The position numbers and the translations under genes are program-made. Under the pieces are notes generated by a model. The model worked only from the letters and a program-made list of their open reading frames with translations, was not told the DNA's origin and made no database searches. Positions 15,506 to 23,441 of a stretch of 35,994 nucleotides of DNA are shown in pieces (position 1 is the stretch's first letter; every line of letters begins with the position of its first letter). The stretch comes from Candidatus Moraniibacteriota bacterium (GTDB lineage: Bacteria; Patescibacteriota; Minisyncoccia; Moranbacterales; UBA11712): NCBI GenBank assembly GCA_028695025.1, contig JAQVJV010000009.1, positions 1-35,994 of the forward strand. Reading direction: 5' to 3'.

Positions 15506-16405
15506 ATGGCGAACAATAATTATGGCCTCGGGCGGGGACTTGCCTCGCTCATTCCTCAAAAAAACACTCCCGTGGCGAAGAATGTCGCCCAGATGCCCGC
15601 CAAGATTCAATCCGAAGCGCTTCAGGATGATTTTCTTGAGGTGCCGGTGGAAAAAATCGCGTCGAACCCCCAACAACCAAGGCATAATTTCAAAGAAAAA
15701 GAACTTCAGGAGCTTTCTGATTCCATCAAGGAACATGGCATTATTCAGCCGTTGGTGGTGGCGAGGATTGCGCCGGAGCAATATGAGCTCATTGCCGGCG
15801 AGCGGCGTCTCAAGGCCTCCAAGATGGCAGGGCTCAAAATGGTCCCGGTGGTCGTTCGGGAAGAATCCGGCGAGCGGGAAAAGTTGGAGCTCGCCCTTGT
15901 GGAAAATATCCAGCGCCATAACCTTGACGTGCTCGAAGAAGCGCGGGCCTACAAAAAACTGATCGAAGAATTCGATCTCACCCAGGAAGACGTGGCGGAA
16001 AAAGTGGGAAAAAGCCGGAGCGCGGTGGCGAACAAAGTGCGGCTTCTGGGGCTTCCTATTGAAATCCAAAAAGCGCTTCAGGAAGGGAAAATCACCGAAG
16101 GGCACGCCCGATCCATCCTCGCGCTTGATAATCCGGAGAAACAAAGGGCTTTATTTGAAATGATCCTTAAGGACAATCTCACTGTGCGACAAGTGGAGGA
16201 CAAAGTGCGCGAAGTGACGGTGAATACGCACCAGCGGCGGATGGGCGCGGGAAACGCTTCGCCGTTCCACGCTGAAGAAGAAACGCTGGCGGTGAAATTG
16301 GGAACCAAAGTCCAGATCAAAAAATCCGGCGGGGGAGGAAAGATTATTGTTGACTTCTATTCAAGGGAAGAGCTGGATGGAATAATGGGGAAGATTAGCT
16401 TATAG
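15506..16405 (+). CDS. parB: ParB/Spo0J chromosome partitioning protein
   Basis: GLGRGLASLIP; VPVEKIASNPQQPRHNFKEKELQELSDSIKEHGIIQPLVV; AGERRLKASKMAGL; ALVENIQRHNLDVLEEARAYKKL. Confidence 0.95.
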   Translation: MANNNYGLGRGLASLIPQKNTPVAKNVAQMPAKIQSEALQDDFLEVPVEKIASNPQQPRHNFKEKELQELSDSIKEHGIIQPLVVARIAPEQYELIAGERRLKASKMAGLKMVPVVVREESGEREKLELALVENIQRHNLDVLEEARAYKKLIEEFDLTQEDVAEKVGKSRSAVANKVRLLGLPIEIQKALQEGKITEGHARSILALDNPEKQRALFEMILKDNLTVRQVEDKVREVTVNTHQRRMGAGNASPFHAEEETLAVKLGTKVQIKKSGGGGKIIVDFYSREELDGIMGKISL

Positions 16406-16490
16406 TTTGACTATTGATTGATCAAATGCTACACTTGTTTATCGCCTGATATTTCTAATAAAAATATTTCTAGCAAAGGGGGAGCTTCTA

Positions 16491-16913
16491 ATGAGTAAAA
16501 AAGGATGCGGAATAATCTTCTTTAATGCCAAAAGGAGAGCTGTCCTTCTTTTTCGTAGAGACAATAAAGATTCCATACCTTTCCCAAACATGCTTGATCT
16601 GCTCGGAGGTCATGTCGAGGAAGGTGAAGATCCGGCTCAAACAGCAGTGAGAGAAATGGCAGAGGAGCTTTTGGATCTTCGAACAGGAAGGCCTTATAAA
16701 CTTCAAGGGCACAATCTTTTCCTTGTTTATACGGACAAAAGAGGTTGTGAGCAACATATATTTACTTGTCCTGTCGATTTTGACACAAGTAATGTTCAGT
16801 TGCTCGAAGGACAAGAACTTGTTTGGCTAACTGAATTGCAGCTAGCTTCTGGCGTGCCTATTGCTTTCGACTTCGGCGATATACTCAAGAAGTTTTTCAG
16901 CAGTTTGGGGTAA
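16491..16913 (+). CDS. Nudix hydrolase
   Basis: Nudix box GGHVEEGEDPAQTAVREMAEELLDL. Confidence 0.85.
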   Translation: MSKKGCGIIFFNAKRRAVLLFRRDNKDSIPFPNMLDLLGGHVEEGEDPAQTAVREMAEELLDLRTGRPYKLQGHNLFLVYTDKRGCEQHIFTCPVDFDTSNVQLLEGQELVWLTELQLASGVPIAFDFGDILKKFFSSLG

Positions 16914-16922
16914 ACCAAGCAC

Positions 16923-16961
16923 AAGAGGCTAAGCTTTTGAAATCAAGAGCTTAGCCTCTTA
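16923..16961. terminator. Bidirectional terminator-like hairpin between the convergent Nudix and relA/spoT genes
   Basis: AAGAGGCTAAGCTTTTGAAATCAAGAGCTTAGCCTCTT. Confidence 0.75.
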
Positions 16962-16978
16962 AAATACTCAGTATGCAA

Positions 16979-18469
16979 TCAGCTTTCCGCTTTCTCCGCC
17001 CTTCGCAACTGCTGCCTGATCCGCGATTTGGCGTAAGTCGTCCGCACGATCCGCAGCCAGTCCTGGTTCGGAAGCTTCATTTCTTTTGAAGTGAGAATTT
17101 CAACCACTTGCCCGTTATGGATCTTATAATCGAGCGCCACCATCTTCCCGTCCACTTTGGCGCCGACGGTGCGCGCGCCGATTTCACTGTGGACGGCATA
17201 GGAAAAATCGATCGGTGTGGCTCCTTCCGGCAAATTGATGATATCCCCTTTCGGCGTGAAGGCGAAAATATGGTTCTGGAAAAAATCCACCTTGACACTT
17301 TTCAAAAAGTCTTCCTCGTTATCCCCCTGGCCGGTTTCCGTCTGCCATTCGCGAAGCTGTTTCACCCAGAAAAGTTCCTGTTCGGGGATTTCTTCCGGCG
17401 AATAGCGCCGCAAGAAATAGTCCCGCCAGGTTTTGGGCGAAGAATATATCCAGTGGGCGGCGATTCCGAATTCAGCTTCGTTGTGCATGCGCGGAGTGCG
17501 GATCTGGATTTCGATGATGCGGCCGGAAGGGCCGAAAACGGTTGTATGGAGCGAGCGATACCCATTCGGCTTCGGAAGGGAGATATAGTCCTTGATCCGC
17601 CCGACCAGCGGCCGGAATTTGGTGTGGACGATTCCAAGGGCTTCGTAGCAGTCGGGAATTTCGGGGACGATGATGCGCACGGCGACGACGTCATAAACCC
17701 TTTCGACATTCATGTTGTGCTTTTTTAATTTCAGAAAAAAACGGTAAACGTGTTTTGCTCGGCCGTGGACTTCCAAAACTTTAATCCGATGGCTTCCTAG
17801 TTCTTTTTTAAGTTCTTCAATAGCTACTCCAACGTCTTTTTTGCGTTGGGTGAACTCCCGGTCAAGAATTTCTTTGGCGGTTTTATAATTTTTCGGTTCA
17901 AGAAATTTGAAAGAAAGATCTTCAAGTTCCCCTTTGATCTCTCCGATTCCAAGCCGGTTGGCAATCGGAGCGAAAATTTCCATGGTCTCCTTGGCGATTC
18001 TTTGCTGTTTTTCGGGAGGAAGAGCTTCGAGCGTGCGCATATTGTGCAGGCGGTCGGCCAGTTTGATGATCACCACCCGGATGTCTTCCGCCATTGCCAT
18101 GAAAATTTTCCGCAGATTTTCAAGCTGGACTTCTTTTTTGTCGCCGCGCAGTTTGAATTTCCCGAGCTTGGTGATGCCGTCGACCAGCTTCGCGATTTCT
18201 TCCCCGAATTTGGCTTTGATATCTTCGAGCGTGATTTCCGTGTCTTCCGGAACGTCATGAAGAAGTCCCGCCGCCACGGTTCGCGAACGCATACCGATTT
18301 CAGCAAGGATCGCTCCGGTTTGGACAACGTGTTCGAAATAATCCTCGCCGGATTTTCTTTTCTGTCCCTCGTGGGCATGCTTGGCAAATTCAAAAGCCTC
18401 CGCCACCAGTTTTTTCTGCTGCTGGTTGAGGGGGTTTTTGAATTTGGTGTAAAGTTGGTCTAGGGTCAT
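16979..18469 (-). CDS. RelA/SpoT-family (p)ppGpp synthetase/hydrolase (HD, synthetase, TGS; no obvious ACT domain)
   Basis: AAGLLHDVPEDTEITLEDIKAKFG; KPNGYRSLHTTVFGPSGRIIEIQIRTPRMHNEAEFGIAAHW; TGS FAFTPKGDIINLPEGATPIDFSYAVHSEIG. Start moved to 18469; residues upstream in the ORF are repeat-derived. Confidence 0.92.
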   Translation of the reverse strand: MTLDQLYTKFKNPLNQQQKKLVAEAFEFAKHAHEGQKRKSGEDYFEHVVQTGAILAEIGMRSRTVAAGLLHDVPEDTEITLEDIKAKFGEEIAKLVDGITKLGKFKLRGDKKEVQLENLRKIFMAMAEDIRVVIIKLADRLHNMRTLEALPPEKQQRIAKETMEIFAPIANRLGIGEIKGELEDLSFKFLEPKNYKTAKEILDREFTQRKKDVGVAIEELKKELGSHRIKVLEVHGRAKHVYRFFLKLKKHNMNVERVYDVVAVRIIVPEIPDCYEALGIVHTKFRPLVGRIKDYISLPKPNGYRSLHTTVFGPSGRIIEIQIRTPRMHNEAEFGIAAHWIYSSPKTWRDYFLRRYSPEEIPEQELFWVKQLREWQTETGQGDNEEDFLKSVKVDFFQNHIFAFTPKGDIINLPEGATPIDFSYAVHSEIGARTVGAKVDGKMVALDYKIHNGQVVEILTSKEMKLPNQDWLRIVRTTYAKSRIRQQLRRAEKAES

Positions 18470-18476
18470 ATAAAAT

Positions 18477-18561
18477 TTGTCATTGCGATCCCGCTTTAGC
18501 GGGAGAAGCAATCCTGTGATTATTGTTGCTCGAGATTGCTTCGTTGCGCTCGCAATGACAA
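18477..18561. repeat. GTCATTGCGA-type palindromic dispersed repeat between divergent genes
   Basis: TTGTCATTGCGATC ... GCTCGCAATGACAA terminal inverted repeats; internal agaagcaatcctg / gagattgcttcg. Confidence 0.85.
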
Positions 18562-19115
18562 GTTGCTTACAATTTGTCATTTTGCTATGCTTTCAGTGTA
18601 ATATTACTCAGACGAAAGGGCAAATAATCCAGAAATCAAAAGAAAAGCAGTTACAGGAACTTGTTTCATTTTTGCGAAAAGCAATATTGGCGACTTATGC
18701 CGGTGGCGGACCAGAAAATGTTTCTGAAGAATCAGGCTTCACGGAACATGATTTTAGTGAGAAGGGTTGGTCTTATAAAGACAGCTATATGGGATTTTTC
18801 CAATCGTGGGGCCGGGAAACAGTATGGCTGAATGGCAAGCTATTTTGGAATCAGAGTTATGGAGGAGGAATGACGGGGGGATTTCAGAGGAATGCGAAAT
18901 TTGCAGAAGAAACATTTGATTTTTTGAAAAAAGCTCTTTCGGCCGGTAAGAATAACAAATTTCGGCCAAGAGGCCCGAAAGAATTTTCGGCGAACGGCTG
19001 GAAATACATCTGTCGGTGGCAGGGAGATGTTTGTTCGTTTAGCGGTTATGAAAGAATTATTTTCCAGGGGAGAATAGTGTTCAAGCACAATTTCTTTGGC
19101 GGATTAGTTTTATAA
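18555..19115 (+). CDS. DUF5680-like domain protein; start may lie in the repeat
   Basis: ATYAGGGPENVSEESGFTEHDFSEKGWSYKDSYMGFFQSWGRETVWLNGKLFWNQSYGGGM; no ATG in frame downstream of 18555 before the domain. Confidence 0.6.
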   Translation: MTSCLQFVILLCFQCNITQTKGQIIQKSKEKQLQELVSFLRKAILATYAGGGPENVSEESGFTEHDFSEKGWSYKDSYMGFFQSWGRETVWLNGKLFWNQSYGGGMTGGFQRNAKFAEETFDFLKKALSAGKNNKFRPRGPKEFSANGWKYICRWQGDVCSFSGYERIIFQGRIVFKHNFFGGLVL

Positions 19116-19179
19116 TCTCGGGAGTGTAAATATATAAATAAGCAAGGTGGCTAAATTCGCGCCTTGCTTTTTTTCAGGA

Positions 19180-19210
19180 AAAAATCCTAGAGCCGAGCTC
19201 TAGGATTTTT
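19180..19210. terminator. Hairpin terminator at the topA 3' end, containing the topA stop codon
   Basis: AAAATCCTAGAGCCGAGCTCTAGGATTTTT. Confidence 0.75.
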
Positions 19211-21533
19211 CGTATCCGCATTCTTTGTTTGCGCATTTTTGCTTTCCTTTGGCGGCGAAAGTGAGCAGTCCGCCGCATTGCGGGCAAGTTTCGCCGGTCG
19301 GTTTGTTCCAAAGGGAATAGTCGCAATCGGGATAACGCGAACAGCCGTAAAAAATCCGTCCGCGCTTCGATTTCCGCTCGACAATTTCACCCTCCTCGCA
19401 TTTCGGGCACTGGACGCCCGTTTTTTTGACGATCGGCTTGATGTTTTTGCATTCCGGATATTTCGAACATCCCAAAAACGGGCCGAAGCGTCCCCGTTTC
19501 ACGACCATCGGCGCGCCGCATTTCTCGCAGACCTCGCCGGAATTTTCTTCTTCGAATTTTTTCTCGTCCTCGGTTTTTTCGGTGTATTTGCATTCGGGAT
19601 ATTTTGAGCAAGCGATGAATTTTCCGAATCGGCCGAATTTCACCAGGAGATCGCCGCCGCATTCCGGGCATTTCCGATCCAGTTTTTCAAGCATATCTTC
19701 TTTTTTGATCTCCTTCGATTTCGAAACGAGGTTTTCGTGGAAAGGGTCGTAGAATTTTTTGACGATCGGCACCCATTTCTTTTCGCCGCCTGCCACTTTG
19801 TCAAGGTCCTCTTCCATCTGTGCCGTGAAGCGCATATCGACGATTCCGGGAAAATGTTCGACGAGCAAATCGTTGACCAAAAGCCCGATTTCGAGCGGCT
19901 GGAGTTTTTTTTCTTCGTTTTTCTCGACATATTTCCGGTCAATGATCGTGGAAATGGTCGGAGCATAGGTCGACGGCCGGCCGATGCCGTATTCCTCAAG
20001 CACTTTCACGAGCGTCGCTTCCGAATATCTCGGCGGCGGGGTGGTGAACTTTTGCGCCGTATTGATTTTCTCGAGATCAAGCCCTTCTTTTTCTTTGAGA
20101 TCGGGCAACAAGTTTTCGCTCACGGGCATTTTATCGCCATAAACTTTCAAGTAGCCGTCGAATTTCACGGTCGACCCGTTGGCTTGGAGGATGTATTCAT
20201 TTTTCGCGCCCCGTTCTTTCTTTTGTTCTGAAACCTGTTTCGAAATAACTTCGTTTTGTTGGTCTTGATTTTGAGCGAAAGAACAGGGTGAACCTTTCGC
20301 CCCGATCAATACTTTCACCGAATTGAGAACGGCCGGTTGCATCTGGCTTGCGACCATGCGCCGCCAAATGAGGGCGTAGAGTTTTCGCTGGCGGTCATCA
20401 AGTTTCGCAAGATCTTCAGGGGTCTGGGCGGGATTGGTCGGCCGGATGGCTTCATGCGCTTCCTGCGCACCTTTGGATTTTGTCTTATAAAACCGCGGAC
20501 TTCCAAGCGCGTATTCGGATCCGAATTTTTTCTCGATCGTTTTTCTGGCGGCGAGCATCGATTCCATCGACAAATTGGTGCTGTCCGTACGCATATAGGT
20601 GATGTGTCCTTGTTCGTATAGTTTTTGGGCGAGCATCATCGTGGTTTTCGCGGAATATCCGAGTGAATTGATGGCCGCCTGCTGGAGCGTTGAAGTGGTA
20701 AATGGCGGCGGGGGAGTGCGGGTGGTTTCTTTTTTCGCAATTTCCGAAACCTTGAAAGCCGCTTTTTCCAGTTCCGCTTTGATTTCACCGGCTGTTTTTT
20801 CATCTTTTATGGTTGACTTTTTCGTTTTGTAATCTCCCGCAAAAAGCTTGAGAGTCACTGTTTCCTCGATTTTTTTGTCGTTTTGGTGGGTAAGAGTGGC
20901 TTCAAAATAATTTTTGGAGACTAAGTCTCCAATTGGAGACTTAGTCTCCAATTGGGCAGTGATCGTCCAATATTCTTCTTTTTTGAATTTTTCAATCTCG
21001 CGTTCACGCTCGGCGATGATACGAAGGGCGATTGACTGCACGCGTCCCGCTGAAAGGCCGTACTTTATTTTTTTCCAGAGAAGCGGGGAGAGTTCGAAAC
21101 CGACCAAGCGGTCAAGGATTCGCCGGGCTTGCTGGGCGTCGACCAAATCAAAATTTATTTTCCGGGGGCTGTCGAGCGCTTTTTGAATGGCAGTTTTGGT
21201 AATTTCATGGAAAACGATGCGGTTTTTTTCATCTGGTTTGAGTTTCAATATTTCAGAAAGATGCCAGGCAATGGCTTCTCCTTCGCGGTCTTCATCAGTT
21301 GCGAGGATCACAAAATCGGCCTTTTTGGCATCGGCTTTCAAGGGCTTCACTTTTTCCTGAGCTTTCCGGTTCACGACGTATTTTGGTGCAAAGTCATTTT
21401 CGACGTCGATTCCCATTTCCCGTTCCGGAAGGTCGCGGATGTGGCCGAAAGAAGATTTGACCGTGAATTTCGGCCCCAGGAATTTGGATATGGTTTTAGC
21501 TTTGGTAGGAGACTCGACGATGATTAGTGTCAT
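19200..21533 (-). CDS. topA: DNA topoisomerase I with C-terminal zinc ribbons, carrying an in-frame palindromic insertion
   Basis: MTLIIVESPTKAKTISKFLG; ATDEDREGEAIAWHL; YMRTDSTNLS; repeated CPxC/CxKYPEC zinc ribbons. Confidence 0.97.
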   Translation of the reverse strand: MTLIIVESPTKAKTISKFLGPKFTVKSSFGHIRDLPEREMGIDVENDFAPKYVVNRKAQEKVKPLKADAKKADFVILATDEDREGEAIAWHLSEILKLKPDEKNRIVFHEITKTAIQKALDSPRKINFDLVDAQQARRILDRLVGFELSPLLWKKIKYGLSAGRVQSIALRIIAEREREIEKFKKEEYWTITAQLETKSPIGDLVSKNYFEATLTHQNDKKIEETVTLKLFAGDYKTKKSTIKDEKTAGEIKAELEKAAFKVSEIAKKETTRTPPPPFTTSTLQQAAINSLGYSAKTTMMLAQKLYEQGHITYMRTDSTNLSMESMLAARKTIEKKFGSEYALGSPRFYKTKSKGAQEAHEAIRPTNPAQTPEDLAKLDDRQRKLYALIWRRMVASQMQPAVLNSVKVLIGAKGSPCSFAQNQDQQNEVISKQVSEQKKERGAKNEYILQANGSTVKFDGYLKVYGDKMPVSENLLPDLKEKEGLDLEKINTAQKFTTPPPRYSEATLVKVLEEYGIGRPSTYAPTISTIIDRKYVEKNEEKKLQPLEIGLLVNDLLVEHFPGIVDMRFTAQMEEDLDKVAGGEKKWVPIVKKFYDPFHENLVSKSKEIKKEDMLEKLDRKCPECGGDLLVKFGRFGKFIACSKYPECKYTEKTEDEKKFEEENSGEVCEKCGAPMVVKRGRFGPFLGCSKYPECKNIKPIVKKTGVQCPKCEEGEIVERKSKRGRIFYGCSRYPDCDYSLWNKPTGETCPQCGGLLTFAAKGKQKCANKECGYEKS
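20914..20951. repeat. Perfect 38-bp palindrome inside the topA coding sequence
   Basis: TTGGAGACTAAGTCTCCAATTGGAGACTTAGTCTCCAA is its own reverse complement; encodes ...LETKSPIGDLVSK... on the minus strand. Confidence 0.95.
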
Positions 21534-21547
21534 AGAAATTTGAAATT

Positions 21548-22645
21548 TTATAGCTTAATAAAATTTTGTCCTCCAATGTTCTTTACAACTCCTTCAATCT
21601 CCATTGTAGCAAGGATCGAGGCAACTGTCGCAGTGTCCAGTTTAGCCATTTTCGAAATCTTGTCAATGTGAAGAGGTTCATTGGAAAGATTTTTCCAGAT
21701 CAATTTTTCTTCGTCGGTTTTCGGCTCAAAATTGGTGAGCGGAAGGGCGGATTGGCCTCGGTTTATGTTCAATTCTTCAAGGATGTTCGCAGTTGAGCCG
21801 ACGAGCTTTGCTCCTTTTTGGATGAGGGCGTTTGTGCCGGCGGACTGGGGCGAGAAAATGTCTCCCGGAACGGCAAAAACCTCGCGGTTGAATTCAAGAG
21901 CGTATTCAGCGGTGATGAGCGATCCGGAACCTTCAGCTGCTTCAATGACAAGCGCACCGAGGGAAATCGCGGCCATGATGCGGTTCCGCGCCGGGAAATT
22001 TTGCCTGATGGATGGGGTTTTCGGCGGATATTCGGATAGGAGCGCGCCGCCGCCCGCGATGATATTTTGCGCCAAATTGAAATGCTCGCGGGGATATATT
22101 GTCTGGTCGTCAACTCCGGTGCCGAGAACTGCAATGGTCAATCCGTCACTCGAAAGTGTTGTCTGATGGGCGATTCCGTCGATTCCAAGAGCGAGTCCGC
22201 TCACGATAGTGATTCCGGCGCGCACGAGGTCGCGGGTGAGGTTCTCTGCGACGCGCTGGCCGTAAGCCGTGAATTTTCGCGATCCGACGACTGCGATCGA
22301 CTTGTTTTTGAGTATTTTTTTCTCGCCGCGGATATACAGCACCGGAGGAGCGGAGCCAATTTCTTTGAGCTGGGGTGGGTAGTCTGGGTCGTTTGTAGTG
22401 ATTATATAAATTTTTTCTTTTAATGTTTCCTCGTACAGTTTCTCAGGCAGATAGTTTTTGCGGAAATCCAGAAATTTTCCCACTTGTTTTTCATTGAGGC
22501 CGATTTGGAAGAAAATCCCGCCATCATCTCGCCAAGCGTCCTCAAGGCTGGGAAAACCGGCCGAAAGTTTTTTGAAGGTTTGCGGGCCGAAGCCTTCCAC
22601 GCAATTGAACGCGTGCCAGTATATTTTTTCGTTTTCTTGGGACAT
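21548..22645 (-). CDS. dprA: DNA processing protein DprA/Smf
   Basis: SIAVVGSRKFTAYGQRVAENLTRDLVRAGITIVSGLALGIDGIAHQTTL; LGTGVDDQTIYPREHFNLAQNI; start set at MSQENEK. Confidence 0.93.
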   Translation of the reverse strand: MSQENEKIYWHAFNCVEGFGPQTFKKLSAGFPSLEDAWRDDGGIFFQIGLNEKQVGKFLDFRKNYLPEKLYEETLKEKIYIITTNDPDYPPQLKEIGSAPPVLYIRGEKKILKNKSIAVVGSRKFTAYGQRVAENLTRDLVRAGITIVSGLALGIDGIAHQTTLSSDGLTIAVLGTGVDDQTIYPREHFNLAQNIIAGGGALLSEYPPKTPSIRQNFPARNRIMAAISLGALVIEAAEGSGSLITAEYALEFNREVFAVPGDIFSPQSAGTNALIQKGAKLVGSTANILEELNINRGQSALPLTNFEPKTDEEKLIWKNLSNEPLHIDKISKMAKLDTATVASILATMEIEGVVKNIGGQNFIKL

Positions 22646-22703
22646 TTTGTTTTGTTGAAGATCCCCTACGTGAACATAATAACACATTCTTGGCGTAAAT
22701 ACC

Positions 22704-22731
22704 GTAGAGACGCCCCGCCGGGACGTCTCTA
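22704..22731. repeat. Short GC-rich palindrome upstream of dprA
   Basis: gtagagacgccccgccgggacgtctctat (AGAGACG / CGTCTCT). Confidence 0.65.
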
Positions 22732-22773
22732 TGATGATGTTTTATCAGAGTCCTAACTTACAAACAGCGGGGT

Positions 22774-22801
22774 TGACAAATTTCGCCAAAGTGCTATAAT
22801 G
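22774..22801 (+). promoter_or_regulatory. Near-consensus sigma70 promoter driving the ncRNA candidate
   Basis: TTGACA (22774-22779), 16-bp spacer, TGC-TATAAT (22796-22801), extended -10. Confidence 0.85.
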
Positions 22802-23058
22802 CCACTTCTGGATCTGCCCTGTTGAATCATCACTTCGCGAGGGGCGGCGAAGCCACCATTCAATAGGGTAAAGGATTTCAGAATTCGTGTAAAAATAGCT
22901 ATTTTTTCAATATATAAGGTATTTTCGTGTCTTTTGTCCCGTCTGGAAGTCCGGCGGTGTGACCCCTCCTTAAGCGCCGTTGGGTAAGTTTGGGTAAGGG
23001 AGCAAATGCTTTCGAACCCGGCACTTTCAGGCGGGACAGAGGATGCGATAGTTAAAAT

Positions 23059-23081
23059 TTCAAAGTTAAAAATGAAAAGTT
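23059..23081. repeat. Short AT-rich repeat shared with leuS
   Basis: TTCAAAGTTAAAAATGAAAAGTT. Confidence 0.65.
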
Positions 23082-23084
23082 CTG

Positions 23085-23112
23085 GTGTCGCTGGGCGGCG
23101 CTTTTATTATGT
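23085..23112 (+). terminator. Rho-independent terminator of the ncRNA candidate
   Basis: GTGTCGC-TGG-GCGGCGC then TTTTATTAT. Confidence 0.65.
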
Positions 23113-23116
23113 TGTC

Positions 23117-23359
23117 ATGGAAATTTCCGAAAAGAAGAAAAAGTTTTTATTGAAAAGCAAAAAAGCCGCCGAGCGCGGGGTGTTTTTGTTTTTTGGGATA
23201 TTTGTTGCTTCGATGTTCTTGGGCACATTTGCGATCAATTTCAGCACAAAAGCGGCCAGTCTCGCCGGAACGATTTCGGTCTACAGCGCGCTTTTGTTTG
23301 CTTTTTCTGCGGTCATCCTTTTTCTCATCCAAGTTGAAGTTTGGGAAAAGGGGATATAA
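23117..23359 (+). CDS. Small two-TM membrane protein, unknown function
   Basis: MEISEKKKKFLLKSKKAAERGVFLFFGIFVASMFLGTFAINFSTKAASLAGTISVYSALLFAFSAVILFLIQVEVWEKGI. Confidence 0.6.
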   Translation: MEISEKKKKFLLKSKKAAERGVFLFFGIFVASMFLGTFAINFSTKAASLAGTISVYSALLFAFSAVILFLIQVEVWEKGI

Positions 23360-23441
23360 AAATTGACCGAAACTTTTTTTATTGATATATTTTTATAGGC
23401 TTATAAGGGTCCCCACGGCGGGGTTTTATTTTTCAAAAAAT

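Larger units (their letters stand above)
22808..23112 (+). ncRNA. Structured non-coding RNA candidate of unassigned class (about 300 nt)
   Basis: Strong promoter, no plausible ORF, hairpin TTCTGGATC...CCCTGTTGAAT...ATTCAATAGGG...CAGAA, long stem TGTCCCGTCTGGAAGTCCGG / CCGGCACTTTCAGGCGGGACA, and terminator GTGTCGC-TGG-GCGGCGCTTTTATT. Confidence 0.65.

Noticed and set aside
15001-16410. parS centromere site (TGTTTCACGTGAAACA-like) near parAB
   Set aside because: I found no convincing parS-like 16-mer in the window by eye; parS may be elsewhere or diverged.
17108-17728. 206-aa plus-strand ORF
   Set aside because: Antisense to relA/spoT; no independent start or RBS evidence.
22808-23112. Firm assignment of the ncRNA as RNase P, SRP or tmRNA
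   Set aside because: Only short resemblances; conserved cores (GAGGAAAGUC, GUCAGGUCCGGAAGGA-AGCAGC, tRNA-like T arm of tmRNA) are not present as I read them.
23006-23116. N-terminal extension of the small membrane ORF (MLSNPALSGGTEDAIVKISKLKMKSSGVAGRR...)
   Set aside because: This part overlaps the structured RNA and its terminator; the coding start is better placed at 23117.
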